From the NCBI RefSeq assembly GCF_016808335.1, contig NC_053150.1, forward strand, positions 28,972,030 through 29,036,029: a DNA stretch of 64,000 nucleotides, given 5' to 3'. Shown here in pieces: positions 23,622-36,296 of the stretch; positions within the stretch are counted from its first letter, which is position 1; the number at the start of each line of letters is the position of its first letter. The translations under genes were made by a program, and so were the position numbers. The notes under the pieces were generated by a model that saw nothing but the letters and a program-made list of their open reading frames with translations, did not search any database and was not told the origin of the DNA. Source of the DNA: Panicum virgatum. Lineage: Eukaryota > Streptophyta > Magnoliopsida > Poales > Poaceae.

Positions 23622-25294
23622 TGTTGGTGTCTCTTATGCTCAATCTGAATAGGTATTCTGCAAGCGCACAGAATTCACCGGTGTAGCACTTCCAGGGTAT
23701 CGTGAAAATCCTCAGGGAAGCACTATGGTAAAGTGTATCGTAAATTATAGTGACAACCTTTATTGAAATTACCGACCGACTAATTCAGCAGGGGTAAGCC
23801 AGATAACTGATAAGATAAGTGGCCAAGCTATGACCGTGCGACACACAGGAGATTCTATACCTTATAGAGGTAGCAGCGGGAGGACAACGAGCGAGAAAGG
23901 ACTCTTGAAATACTTCTAAACTACTGAGCTAGCCTCTCTAGAACTAATCTAAGCTTCTAACTTGATGTCGGAACCAGGAGCTTACTTCGGCGGCCTAAGC
24001 GAAGGGCGCAGACAGGGGTGAGAAGGGGCACAACATACTTTTGGCAATCCTACTATGAAAACACCCGAACGTGGTGGACTACGAGAGACGCACAAGGTTG
24101 TCACCACTTGCCGCCTACCATTGCGGTACCATGGGGTGGAACACACTTTGTAGCTAGTACTGAGTCAGACACCACGTCTGCTCTCGGTACTAGGATTTCT
24201 CTTGAGGCCTTCAAGAGAAATCCCCCTCAACCTAGTGAACTAACTTGAGTTACACTAGTACGGGTGAGAAAACCCGTAAGACTAACTCCGACAAGCAAGG
24301 AAGGGAACTTAAATTGAACTAGAGGTAAAACTTACTCCCGCAGACAAGTACAAGTACTTGGGAAGATAAAACTTATGGAAAGTAAAGCTGACTCAAGTAA
24401 ATAAAGAAGATAACTTATATTGAAAATAGTCAAAGGAAATGATACAAGAGCTTTACCGAGCTCAGATGATGACTCCGGATCCCCGAGACAAGCTCGACTC
24501 GACTCTAACTCCCAACTACTAACCTACTCTAGACTTGAGAAGAGAGAATTGCTCCTTTGAGTGTGTGTTTACAAGTGAAGGGGAGAGTGGTATTTATAGG
24601 CTTCCAAGGTCGGTAGAAGGCCGGTAATTCCGTTGGCGCCAGGTGCACGCAACTGTAGAGGTGGTGCTTAACTTCCACGCGAAGCCAGGAGCCGAGAGGC
24701 TGCAAGGTGGGACTGAGCGGCCCAACCTAGGCTGGTTGGCCTAGGATTGTGCCACCTGGCCACCGACCTTCTGTGGATCGCTTCTGATCCCTCCTGGATG
24801 TCGGTACTTCGGGTATCTTCCCCATATTCTGGTATCTTAGGCCGGGCGGCCTGGTCCCGGGGCCTCTCAGCCCTCCATTTCACCGACATTGCACATCAAT
24901 GCTCCACATTGCCTCTGGACTGGGTGCTTTCCTCATTTGATGCACTTGGCACTGGCAGGTGGGATTTTGGGTTGATCCTTGTGCCTTCTGGGTCCACCGA
25001 TAGGATATGAAATGTTCTCCTTGTTCTAGAACCTTATGAACATGTCACATTGCTCCAGTAAAATTATTGGACCCATGTATGTGGAGGTGTCAGGCCGGTC
25101 GGCACGGAATGTGCCGGGCGGCCGGGATTTTCTCTAATTTCGACCATCTTTGGACATTGGATTCCTGCAAATACAACTCATCCAAAACTTGTGCAACTTA
25201 TTAGAATTAAATAAAATATACATGGAACATAGTGCAAAACTCAATTTATTCCCGAGAAGTTGATGGTCAAAACATGAGATAATGGTCGTCAACA
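23622..25294 (-). repeat. 5' LTR of Athila-like element 2
   Basis: Read on the minus strand it starts TGTTGACGACCATTATC at 25294 and ends CACCAACA at 23622 (1673 bp). The primer site follows 8 bp later. The TATA box is at 24598-24591. GC-rich words of the form AGGCCGNNCGGCCT or partial forms lie upstream at 25092-25126 and 24839-24852. A TG-decayed copy (AGGCTGGTTGGCCT) is at 24729-24742. The flanking bases are CTCAC (25295-25299); the matching duplication at the other end is not present. Confidence 0.85.
24591..24598 (-). promoter_or_regulatory. LTR TATA box of element 2
   Basis: TATAAATA on the minus strand in GCCTATAAATACCAC, midway in the LTR. Confidence 0.6.
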
Positions 25295-27378
25295 CTCACT
25301 AGATGCACAATGGACAAGGCTACACAATCCAAATCCAAGAGCTCAAACTTACTTAGCTACACAAACTAAGCACGACAACTAATTATGCTACACAAGCTAA
25401 CTAATCACTAGAGCGACTACACAAGCACAAGATATATATGAATGTAAATACAAAGCTTGTGATTTGGAGAATGCAAACCACCGAGAAGAGTAGACACATT
25501 TGACACGGTGATTTTTATCCCGAGGTTCACTTGGTTGCCATCAATCTAATCCCCGTTGAGACAAGCTCCAAGGTTGCCACCGATCCTTTTGCTAGTGGTG
25601 ACTCTCAAGTCACACTCTCCCACATGGAGTGCTCACACCGAGCTCTAGCACATGATCCGGCCGGACCACTTGTTGCTCTTCGCGTCTCGCTCAACTAGAG
25701 TTGCTCTTCGCGACTCCCGCTGGGTGAGCACAATACCGCTCACAATCACTTCTCCGGAGAACCGCACAGTCTTCTTACGGGCTTCACAATGGAGACACAC
25801 CACCAAGCCATCTAAGAGGTGGTAACCTCCAAGAGTAACAAGCACCACCGGCTTGCAACTCGATCACCTAGTTCCAACCCCTTGCAATCTCTCAATGCAA
25901 CGCACTAGAATCGCTCTCTCACTTAGCGGATATGATTTGCTCTAAACACAAGTAAGTTGGAGGGCTCTCAAGCACTCTCACACAAGGACACCAAGTCCCT
26001 AAGGTGCTCAACCTCTCAAATGGCCGGCCACCACCTCTATTTATAGAGGGAAGTCCCAAACTAGCTGTTACACTCAAATCTCGTGAAAACAGAGTTTTTG
26101 CGGACTGTCGACCCCACAGGGCCCGGATGGTCCACCATTTCAAATCCAACGGCTATATCCTTAATAAATGCTTCTCGGAGTCGACCGTTACAGCTCGGGC
26201 GGACGGTCCGCCTCACAAATGGCGAATGGTCCGCAGTTTATTTGGACACCCAATACAGAAAGAACAAGTTTCTGCGCCCGTTTCAGGTTTTAAAGGCGGA
26301 CCATCCGCCCCCAGGGGCCAGACGGTCCGCAGTTCACTTTGGACCACCATCCAAAGCCAAGAACGGTTCTGTTTGAGCTCAAACGAGACAACGGTGGACC
26401 GTCTGCCCCCCAGAAGCGGACCATCCGCAGGTACATTTCCAGCAGAAACGAACCTCGGTAAAACGCTCATAACTCTTAACTTCGATGGCCAAATTAGGTA
26501 ATCTTAGACTCTATGGAAAGCTTATTCAGATCACTACACAACCCAACTGAATAAAGAATCCAAAACACAATGGATCAAACCAGAATTCCATTCCAAGATC
26601 CAACCTAGTGTCCGGAGAACACCAAAATGCCTTCTTGCTTCCCCAAGTTGATCAACATCAACTCCAACACCTTCTCCTTTGCAAATGTGCCAACAACACC
26701 AAGTGAAAAACACCATGTGAATGTGTGTTAGAATTTTCACAAACATTTTCAAAGGATTTTTACTTGATCTCACCACACCACTCGATCCTAGAAACATCGC
26801 AATTTTAGATCGCTCAAGTGGCACGAGATGACCGATATGCAAACAAGTTTGCCCCTCTTGATAGTACGGCCATCTATCCTAAATCCGGTCAAGCACTTCT
26901 CTACTCAACCTTAGACCGGTGAAATGAAATGCCCTAGGTTATACCTTTGCCTTGCGCATTTCCATTTCATCTCCATTCATCAACTCCATCCTCCAAGTGT
27001 CGATGCAACCAATGCACCAACACAATCATGAATGATATGATATAATCCATATTATCACATGACCTCTTTGGTCCATCGATCTTGACCTTGCCCGCTCTTC
27101 ACCGTTGCCTCGGTCCATCGGCGCCAAGTCTTGCCCAAGCTTCACCGCCTTGCGGTCCATCGCTTCAAAGCCTTGACTTGCCCTTCTCCATTGCAACCAG
27201 TCCATCAAGCCAAGCCTTGTCTTGATCTTCACCACCTTGGTCACATGACTTCATGTCATGACTCATATGCAATGAGCTCCTTCTCATGTGGACTAATCCC
27301 ATGTGTATATCTCCATACAACAATATTAGTCCACCTAATGTTGTCACTCAATTACCAAAACCAAACAAGGACCTTTCA
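25295..27378 (-). repeat. LTR of SIRE-like copia element, interrupted
   Basis: Read on the minus strand it begins TGAAAGGTCCTTGTTTGG at 27378. This is a start I associate with SIRE-type copia LTRs in panicoids. It contains repeated near-palindromes GCGGACNGTCCGC (26199-26211, 26296-26308, 26319-26330, 26391-26405, 26416-26428), followed by TATAAATA at 26045-26038 and a U5-like zone with repeated GTGTAG. The LTR of element 2 cuts it at 25294. The gag fragment at 1-287, in the same orientation, probably belongs to the same insertion. Confidence 0.6.
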
Positions 27379-28139
27379 CCCCCGGTCTCAGCTCCGAGGC
27401 AAGCCGCGCCTGGAAACGGCTGCCAAAAGTAACAGACATTCTTCTCCCTTCTTCTAATAGCACGGTATTTAGTCAAGGAAGGTGTTGCCCAAAAATTCAA
27501 AAAAAAGGGAAAAGATGAGGGATGATTCTCAACTTGATTGCTTGGAGTTGTGGTTATATATAGGAGGTAAGTTGGTGCTAACCCTATGTCCTTTTGAATG
27601 TATTGCATAGTTTTATGGTTCAAATAGAATTCCCTTGTCTCTAGATAGATACGGATCTTCAAAGGTGTGGTTTGCCATTTGGAGCTCAATTTACCTTAAA
27701 CTTTTCGGATGAGGTCAGGTTATTTAAGTAGGAGAACAACATTTTCTAATCATTTGGATCCAATTTTGATGTTTTAGCATCATTCATTGATGATGAATTT
27801 TCTAGATCCACGAAGAAGAGAGAAGAAGATTCAAACTTTTTTTCTATATTTACACATGTATGATACTTTTTTTCCCAATATTTAGTAGGACAAGAATAAG
27901 TTAGATTTTGATATTTTTAATATGTACAAGTTAGATTGAGTTTTTGTCAATATCTACACATACATGTGTACTTATATATCCTATTTGTTTACAAAATTAT
28001 TAAAGTTGTGATGTTAATCCATTTAATTTAATTTCTATTGTTTAGAGATGGATATGACTTGGATGTAAAAAATATGAAGGACGAACATCTATTTCTGTGG
28101 AGAACTTAATAAATTCATTCAAGTTGAGGAAAACTATGC
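27379..28139. other. Non-coding flank between copia LTR and CACTA remnant
   Basis: No credible ORF. The part from about 27760 is AT-rich. It probably includes decayed CACTA sequence upstream of the transposase remnant, but I see no terminal CACTA motif. Confidence 0.3.
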
Positions 28140-29330
28140 AATAATTGAGAAGATAAATAAATATATTGTTCCTGCAAAACCTGCAAGAACATTAGAGTAT
28201 TCAGTGCAACAACTAGAATCAAATCGCATGTGATGGTTGGAGGTTCCATTGAGGACTACATGATCTAGACATATCATGGTGAGGCACCCCCACCCATAGA
28301 GATTCGTACGAATCCGCTCAATGAAATCATAGAAGATGCCGAGTTTGGTAAAATGTTTGCTCAATGAAATCATAGAAGATATCAAGTTTGGTAAAATATT
28401 TGATTCTTATGATGATTTAGAGGAGGGAGATGGCGATGATGATGGTGGGGGTTGGGGTGGCGATGATGGTAGTGGTGACAATGGAGGTGATGATAGTAGT
28501 GCCAATGAATTTGATGACAATGATTTCCTAAGCTAGTTGTTATGTCACACCAAGGTGGGACTAGTGTTTGCAATGCAAAGGGCTTAGCAAACTTCGAAAC
28601 GGGAAAAAAATCCTAGAGGAAAATGTATACGAGCGTTCAAAGGAATGTTCAAAACACTGAACCATGCTTCGTATCATGCTTGAGCTATTGATTATAAAGG
28701 CTAAACACACTTTGTTTCATGATATTTTTAAATGATCTACATTGTATCTTGACTTGATGGTCTCTAAATCTAAATTTGTGCCCGCCAACAAATATTGAGC
28801 AAAGAAGGTTGTCAATCCACTCATGATGGGTGTGGAAAGACTTCGTGCATATCCAAATCATTATATTGAATTTGTGCATGTCCAAACCATTATATTTTGT
28901 ACCATCATAAAACTTTCAAAGACTTGGACAATTATATGCACTACAAGTGGGTAAAAAATAATGTTTGTTATTGTGGTGACAACAATTAAGGTCCAACTGA
29001 TGGGAATAAAAAGAAGAAGGGTGCATGGAACAGTGTTGCCTTTGTTGAGTCAGAAGATATTGCTTTATACATTTGTGCGAAGTAGATTAGATTCCTATCT
29101 TGATTATGTAATACCTCCCAGTTGCCGATCGTCTGAGGCGTTTCTTCTCCAACCGAAAGGATCCTAAACTGATGCGATGGTGGGATTCAGATAAGCTCAA
29201 GAATGGCAACATAAAGCATCAACATTCAGCTGATGCTCACTAGTGGAAGAGGTTCGATAAGCGGTCCTTGGAATTTGGAAAGGATCCATTCAATGAAAGA
29301 ATGGCAAATAATCTTGATGATGTATAACCT
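28140..29330 (+). pseudogene. Decayed CACTA (En/Spm) TNP2-type transposase
   Basis: Broken plus-strand frames give, in the expected order, GGSIEDYMI and YHGEAPPP (28230-28300), then an Asp/Gly-rich linker (28420-28535). These are followed by AKKVVNP...YPNHYIEF near 28800 and, at about 29125-29330, RRFFSNRK...MRWWDSDKLKNG..QHSADAH.WKRFDKRS..FGKDP. These blocks match the layout of CACTA TNP2 proteins (HGE, LRRLF, MRWH, HPADG.AWK). Many stops and frameshifts are present. A direct 43-bp duplication (28317-28359 and 28360-28402) adds to the damage. No CACTA termini were seen. Confidence 0.6.
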
Positions 29331-32083
29331 ACCTACATGGTTGTGCTAGAATAGAAAATAGCTAAATAGAAAGTACTCTATTTTAGTCTAGGTTAAAGAT
29401 TATGTCAAATGTATCTCATGTTGTAGTCATGAACTGATGCTAATTTTTGGGCAGTAGTTACATACTGTAAAGATGAGCTCTGTGTAAAAATTGTAGACCC
29501 AGAAATTAATTGAAGCTATAGTTTTACTTAGATCATGTTCTAGGTTAGGATTAAATGCTATATTTTAGTTCTGTATGTTATACTGAATATTTTTGGATGA
29601 TATTTTGTCAGTACACTTTATATGCAAGAATAACAGTAGTGTAAAAATTTGGGACCCATTACAACTATTTAACGAAGGTTATGATTTTAGTCATGAATAA
29701 TGGTACTCTTCTATGTTAAATAGCTATAATACTTGGAAAACTATGAAACTGGTATCAGATGGTAATATGTGTAATTGAACATGCTAGCAAAGTTTGAGAA
29801 CCAGAAGCTCCCTCTAACTATGTGAAACTTTGATTCTTGCTAGATCTAGTGTAGCACTTCACATATTATTTTTGGATGATTTACTACAGTACCTTGCATG
29901 AAACTTTTTCCATGATTTTTTTTGTGCAACAACTTTTTTTCATGATCTAGGAGTACTAAAAGAACCTCAATGCTCAAGTTTGAATATTTTTGGAACTGTC
30001 TAGATATATATATGATTTAATCCATATGAGATGGCAATATATCATGGTAAATAGTTGTGGTATCTAGAAAATTCTGAAATTTTTACCAGAACTTAATCTT
30101 GAGTAGATGAACCTTCCTGAATACTTGAACAGAGATATTAGTAGCTCATGTTATTACTATATCTGGCTTGTTTATTTTCTTTTGGTAGTGTTACTATGTA
30201 TTTAGCTGTGAAACTTGTGCATAACCATGATAGATGTATATAGATGCTACACAAAAAGTTTGGGATTTATTGCTTAACAGAATCTAGCTCGAATAATTAT
30301 GCATATGCTAAGTGAAGTAAATGTAATACTAAATATCCTGTTGGACAAAAATGCTGATATTTTTACTGATGTATGTTCATGCTTAGGATAAGCTCTAGCA
30401 AAACTTTGAGACTCAGAAATACCCTGGAAGTATCTGTAGAATTTAATGTTCCTAACTAGGACTTAATTTGGATAAATCATTGCTCCTGGTACTTGCTTAA
30501 GAAAAATATGAAAATTCACAGAAATCTTTTCAACATATCAGAAACACTCAGTAAGAGTTTGAACACCAGAACTTGTATACTTTGCTCTGTACAAATGAAG
30601 CTTTGCTTATACTAGAAAATGTTCAATTTATTTTTCACGGCCAAACTGCTCAATGAAATTAGCTACAAATTTTACTGTGAATTTTTTTTGAAGTATATGC
30701 ATTGTGTAAAAATTTGAGCACCTGAGCACCAGCACTTGCTTACTCTTGGCTAGATAAATAAAACTTGACTAATATAGGAGTATTTTTAATTTTTTGCTAT
30801 GCCTTGTAAGTGGCACAATAAAACCTGAAACTTTTACAGTAGACTCAACACCAGATTAGGATTACCCAGTAAAATTTTGAGAAATAATACTTGCATGGTT
30901 AATTATGTATAAATAGAACTTGATTCTAGCGGTGGCTGTTTATTCTATTTTCCATGTTTAAATTGCTGCACCAAATGAGCTAAGATCTATACAGTAAGCA
31001 CTTTATTTAGAGAAGTACCTTGTATGTATTCACATTGTTTTTCTAATATTAACTAGTATAAATACATTTTCTGCACATTGATAAAATGGAAAAACAGGAA
31101 GCCCTTGCTTTATGAGTTAAGTAAAGTACATTACTACTCTATAAACGATTGCCCAAGAATATGTAAATAAGAAACTTCATAACTAAAACTTGTATTTGAT
31201 TGGATTACAACTTTATAGTGAAATCTCTAAATTAAATGGACTCTAAACACAATTCATGTATATGCATCTCGTGTAGACGCTATGAGCCTCATCGACGGAA
31301 CGAACGAATTGGTGCCGGAGTCCGAGAATGAATTATGTGAAGCTCAAGCTAGTCTAACTAAAGTTGCTGAAGACGCGAACCAATGTTCGAAAGAGCCCAA
31401 GGCTAAATTTGCTTAGGAAGGCTAGCTCTGGTACATTTAAATTCCTACTATTTTGCATATATGCAATCTATGTTGTAATTTATTTATCTGCGCATTTAAG
31501 TTTCCAGGAGTTGGATGTAACCTTAGATGCATGATCCTAGGTTCCCATGTATTGATTACCTATGGTTAAGCTCGACTAGATGCGCTGCTAATTAGGGTCG
31601 GTAAAAGTCGAGTGGTTTCCTATCGCTCGTGAGACAATAGGTTCTGACTGATTTACTACATACTACAACTATAAGGTCTACGGGCGGGGTTAGGGTACTA
31701 TGTTTCTGGATGAGGCCCCGTCTGTTTAGTGAAAAGATGCTAAGGCCGCAGTGTGTGGTAGCTTTGTTAAGCTTTTGGAAGTACTAGCCACATGCCGAGA
31801 AATATGGTTATCAGTAAGCTTAAGTACCTGATTGGACCTGTGGGTGGACTTTACTTTCACCCTCTTTGAACATTGTTCTCATTCGGCCAACATGTGAGTG
31901 CAGAGCAGCCGTACTCTGTAGTCGAGGGGGGTGACCCTGATCCATGGACCGGAAAGAATGGGGAAAAGTCGTGTGGGTGACTTCGTTCCCCATGCATGTG
32001 TGTTAGGTTTGTCTTTCAAGGTAAGAAACTCGATTCGAATCGTCCGCTTCTCACGGTTTGGGACTTCTTAACACTTTTGCCAC

Positions 32084-33585
32084 TTTTGACGCTTGTTAGC
32101 GACCAATTTCAAGCGTCAATTTGATCAGAAATATTTTATATGCATATTTGTCCTAAATAAAGCTTAAACTCACTATGCTCTTAGAAATTACACAATGTTG
32201 GAAAAAGAGCTAAAATGCAGGTTGTGAGTGCCTTATGATCCACGGGAAAGTCGTCGACCAATCAGAGCACAGAATTCAAGCTCACGTGGATCAAAGGGCC
32301 CACATGCAGCACCAAACCGACATACAAAGGGTCCAGGCATGTGGAACAAACATTGGGGGGCACGTGTCAAGCCACAGGAGGAAGTTGGAGGCGGTGGGGC
32401 CCACCTGGCAGTCGGCCGACCACCATGGTCGACTGAGTGGGCCCAGGCACCACCGACCTTCCCCCTTGACAGGAAGCTTCCTCCCGCCTTCCTTAAGTCG
32501 GTTTTGGGTGCCAGGTGTGCTATTTCACGGCTGAAAGGCTATCTTTGGCACCCTCTTGCTCTCTCTATAAATATGAAGGGGGGGGTAAGAATGAGGACAA
32601 GCACAAGTTGAAGCTCTAGCTCCATTTCTCTCTTGAGTAGTTCTAGGCTAGTGGAGTTTAGGTGAAGTAGTTGTCGGGTCACCGGACGTGCTTCGTAGAA
32701 TAGGTATGGGTTCGCTACTAGTTCTCTTTTGTAATGTTCGGTCGTATGCAATAGACTTATCTTACAGTTATTTATATTTGCATGATTTATGCCCTGCGGT
32801 GTCAGACATAGAATTCATGATTAGTTTGTTTTGCTACTATATGCTTTGCCTGGTTAGAGACTTAGTTCTAGTTAACTTTTACATGCTCAAGTATTCGTAT
32901 TTTTGCTCTAGTATGATATCTGTCCATCCGAAGGTGGAGACTCCATGCGGGATACTAGAGTATCGCTTACTAGTATAGACATGGTGTCTGGGTTAGATAA
33001 GTGTTGCTGGACGTCGCCCTTTCCCACGGTTTGTAGAGGTACCCTGTAGGTGGTGATGACAGCCCTGTTTAGTGCCATCGTAATCCTCCACGTTCGGTTA
33101 GATGAGTAGGAGGGTTATAAAATGTTGTGATGGTTTGATAGTCATATTTGTCAGCCATTTGCACAGTTCTCCCTTGTATTAGGAATAACTAGATAGAGGC
33201 GAACCATAATTTGTGCAAAGTATAAAGTACTAGCAAACTGTATAGATGCTTTAAGAACATTAGAGAGACCTGACTAACTATCTTCTACCTCGCTTCCTGC
33301 CTCTTTTTACTTTTATCAGAGCTGAGTTTGCTTGTGTTTCACACTATTTTCATCCATATGTATCTTACCTCTATTTATGCATTTAAATATTCCATTGAGA
33401 TTAGTTCATTCTGCTTATCTACACAATTTAGTCGCCGCTTTTCCTGCGAAAATATAAATGACACCCCAAAATACTCACGGGGTAAAATGCTACATCGGTG
33501 ATTACCGATGCCAGGCATTTTTTATTCCGTTATAGGAACCAGGCTAAACGACCCTGTATCTGAAGTAGCAGTTACGAAATACCAA
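32084..33585. mobile_element. Insertion in long LTR, probable unclassified solo LTR
   Basis: Compared with the 14926-18984 LTR, this 1.5-kb segment is extra and sits between CTTTTGCCAC and CATAGAGTAAC. It begins with a perfect 10-bp inverted repeat, TTGACGCTTG (32086-32095) and CAAGCGTCAA (32110-32119), with a 14-nt loop. It has a TATA box (CTCTATAAATATG, about 32568-32580) and no coding capacity, as in an LTR. Flanks GCCAC/GACAC could be a degenerate 5-bp duplication. The edges are approximate. Confidence 0.45.
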
Positions 33586-33708
33586 TAGACACATAGAGTA
33601 ACAAGTGGAACATGATGATGATAAATACTGATGGATGATTAATGTTTTCCCACCATGATTGTTTAGAGATAGTTTCTCACCTATAATGGTTAATATAACT
33701 AGAATATG

Positions 33709-34820
33709 TGTCGGTACCCTGCAACTGGGGTACCCACTCCTACTATGCCAAGACTCGCATAGTTATCCGTAACTACGCCCTAAGGAGCTGAGCAGCTAGA
33801 ACCCTGGGGTCCGACTCCATCTCACCGGACCAACGGTCCCGGACCCGCTTCCCGCTCGGGGACGGGTCCGGTGTCACCACGTGTCATAGAGGTGGAAATG
33901 CTCAGTACCTGTGGCCGCGGACCCGGACCCCCGCAGGTGGGTCCGGGACCTCCACGTGCCATCCGGACTCCCGCAGATGGGTCCGGGACCTCCACGTGCC
34001 TATCCGGACCCCCGTGAGCTCTCGGCTCGGCTAGCTGATCGGGAGGGGTCCGGAGCCGCCACGTGTCACGCAGACGCGGGCGCGGGTGCAAGCCTTCCGC
34101 TGGAAGCTCCCTCACCCACCCGCATTAAGTGCGAGTGGTTGAGGCAGGCTCTGCTACCTCTGGGCATGGGGCAGCTTTTGTCAGTCCACACTGTGGATCG
34201 CCAGTTACCGAGGTGGCTCGTCAGTTACCAAGACAAGCATTAAAGACTCAGCGCCGTGCGCATGGGCGACGAGTCATGATGACCAGCTACTGACTGGAGC
34301 AACAGTGCACGCTGCTACAGTGGACTGAGTCAGTAGTTCGGCGCTTCATCATGACCTCGACGCGCGGCTGCAGAGGCTAGACTCTACTCTGACAGGACAG
34401 CTCAAGACCATCCCTGGTCAGAAGCTACGCACGAAAGTCGACGACAAGATCTCCGGATATGAGGCATTGAAGGCCAAAGTGTAGTTTATAATACATCGCC
34501 GGGTCCACATGTCGGGGCCCCGCTCAGTGTACGTGCTCCCCTTGGACATATAAAAGGGAGAGCACGCCCGCTAGAACACAGATCCTCAGACTCTCTCGAG
34601 ACTCAGCTGAGGATACACACAAGCTCACCCAGACTCAAGCAATACAGCACACAGTGGACGTAGGGTATTACGCTCCGGCGGCCCGAACCACTCTAAACCG
34701 ACTGTGTTCATCGTGTTCTTCCAGGAGATCGAACTAGGCCTAGCTAACCCCCGAGTACTCACCCTCTGGCCTTAGGGGGGTGCATTCCGCCACCCGGCTG
34801 TGGTTTACCACACCACGACA
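33709..34820 (+). repeat. 5' LTR of the non-autonomous element
   Basis: 1112 bp, TGTCGG to ACGACA. GGTCCGGGACC, a palindrome with 5-bp arms, occurs at 33940-33950 and 33980-33990 inside a 40-bp direct repeat. Related GGTCCGG forms flank it. The TATA box TATAAAAG is at 34549-34556. Confidence 0.9.
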
Positions 34821-34822
34821 TT

Positions 34823-34840
34823 TGGCGCGCCAGGTAGGGG
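34823..34840 (+). other. Primer binding site of the non-autonomous element
   Basis: TGGCGCGCCAGGTAGGGG two bases after the LTR. It starts with TGG as expected for a tRNA 3' CCA complement; I cannot name the tRNA with confidence. Confidence 0.65.
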
Positions 34841-34878
34841 GGCTTTAGCTAGTTTTAGCTCATCTCTTGCCCATCTCC

Positions 34879-35124
34879 ATGGCTCGGGTGGTTGAGCACT
34901 CCCACCACGACGATGACGTGGAGATGACGGAGGGTGTGGCGTCATCCGCGCCAAACGCCTCTCGCCTTCCTGCGCCAGGGGCAACCGTGCCCGTGGAGCA
35001 GCCGCCGTCGGCAGCGGCGCGCGCTGCACGTCGGCAAGAGTCAGGGCGCCCGTCAAGGGCCCCCTCACAAGCTGCGAGCGGCGGAGCGACAAATCCCAGC
35101 TCGCAGCATACCTCACTCATGTGA
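34879..35124 (+). CDS. Short ORF in the non-autonomous element
   Basis: An 81-codon frame starting MARVVEHSHHDDD, rich in Ala, Ser and Pro. It is the first ATG with a good context after the primer site. It may be a remnant of a gag start; no known domain is visible and its expression is uncertain. Confidence 0.3.
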   Translation: MARVVEHSHHDDDVEMTEGVASSAPNASRLPAPGATVPVEQPPSAAARAARRQESGRPSRAPSQAASGGATNPSSQHTSLM

Positions 35125-35129
35125 GGAAG

Positions 35130-35326
35130 CCCGCTCTGGCGGAAAGCCGACTCCGGTCGCACCAAGCCCGCTCCGGCGGAAAGCCGACTCTGGTCGCACC
35201 AAAGCCGCTCCGGCGGAAAGCCGACTCCGGTCACACCAAGCCCGCTTTGGCGGAAAGCCCACTCCGGTCGCACTAAGCCGACTCTGGTGGCTCTCTCCGG
35301 CGGAAAGCCGACTCCGGTCGCACCCC
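35130..35326 (+). repeat. 37-bp tandem repeats
   Basis: Four units of 37 bp start at 35130, 35167, 35204 and 35241 around the core GGCGGAAAGCCGACTC. A degenerate partial unit extends to 35326. Unit differences are mostly single transitions. Not CRISPR: there are no spacers. Confidence 0.85.
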
Positions 35327-35447
35327 TGACTCTACATCTCTGTAAGTCTTACCTTTAGAGGCCCAGCAGGGAATAAAGCCTTTTCCTTTGTAACTAGGTA
35401 GTACTTCCGTGTGGTCCAGTTCGGTGAGCCTCCCCCGTGGAGGGGTC

Positions 35448-36010
35448 CGGACCTCTGCGAACCAGGTTCAGGGAAGCGTACTCACCTTCCGGGGAGGTCC
35501 GGAGCCGTATAGCTGCTTAGCTTGGTTCCGTACCCTAAGCCTGCATGCTCTACCTCCCTAGGGCGAGTACCGTAGTACCTAAGACTGGGGGTCCAGAGGT
35601 CCGGATATCTCCGGCCTCATAAACCCGTGTTCTGGCTTACATCGCACATATCATGTACATCTAGTTATAAAGGAAAAGTTTATTCTCAGTTCGCCTCTAA
35701 GGATGTTACATTCCAATTTCAATCTACGTATTCTGTTTGCGCTAACCCCCACGTGGCTTCTTACTCTTGTGCAGTGATTGTGGTCCGAATTGAGTTGGCT
35801 AGTTAGTGACTTAGCTCGAGACCCCTCATAGAAGAGAGGGGTTCGGACCCCTGGGAACCTGCAGGTTCAGGGAAGCGCACTCATTCTCCGGGGAGGTCCG
35901 GAGCCGTGTAGCCGCTTAGCCTGGTTCCGTACCCTAAGCCTGCACGCACCACCTCCTGTGAATGAGTGCCGTAGTACCTAGGACTGGGAACCTGGAGGTC
36001 CGGACTTTCT
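35448..36010 (+). repeat. Direct duplication of about 160 bp in the non-autonomous element
   Basis: 35448-35620 and about 35848-36010 share long blocks (AGGTTCAGGGAAGCG, GGGGAGGTCCGGAGCCGT, TGGTTCCGTACCCTAAGCC, TGCCGTAGTACCTA-like) with moderate divergence. Between and around them are further GGTCCGG words. Confidence 0.75.
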
Positions 36011-36296
36011 CTTAACCTAAAGGCTGGCCCCTTGAGCTCCGTTCACTGAACCTAGCTGTCTATCTCAAAGGATTGCAGCCAACAGGATTTGGGACCCGTG
36101 GGCACGCTACTAAGCATCTACCTTGAGTCATGTGCAGGTCTAAACGTGATGATGCAGCAGGTGACCCAAAGGATGGACGACGCAGGACAAGACCCTTGCG
36201 GCGCGCACCGCTTGGCGCCAGAAGCAGCCAAGTTGCTCACAGTAGTGGCCTCACCTGCGGGTTCGTTGCCTCTCCCGAGGCGGGCCCGGGGGCCTC

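Noticed and set aside
35130..35326. 37-bp repeats as a CRISPR-like array
   Set aside because: Units are contiguous with no spacers, in a eukaryotic retroelement.
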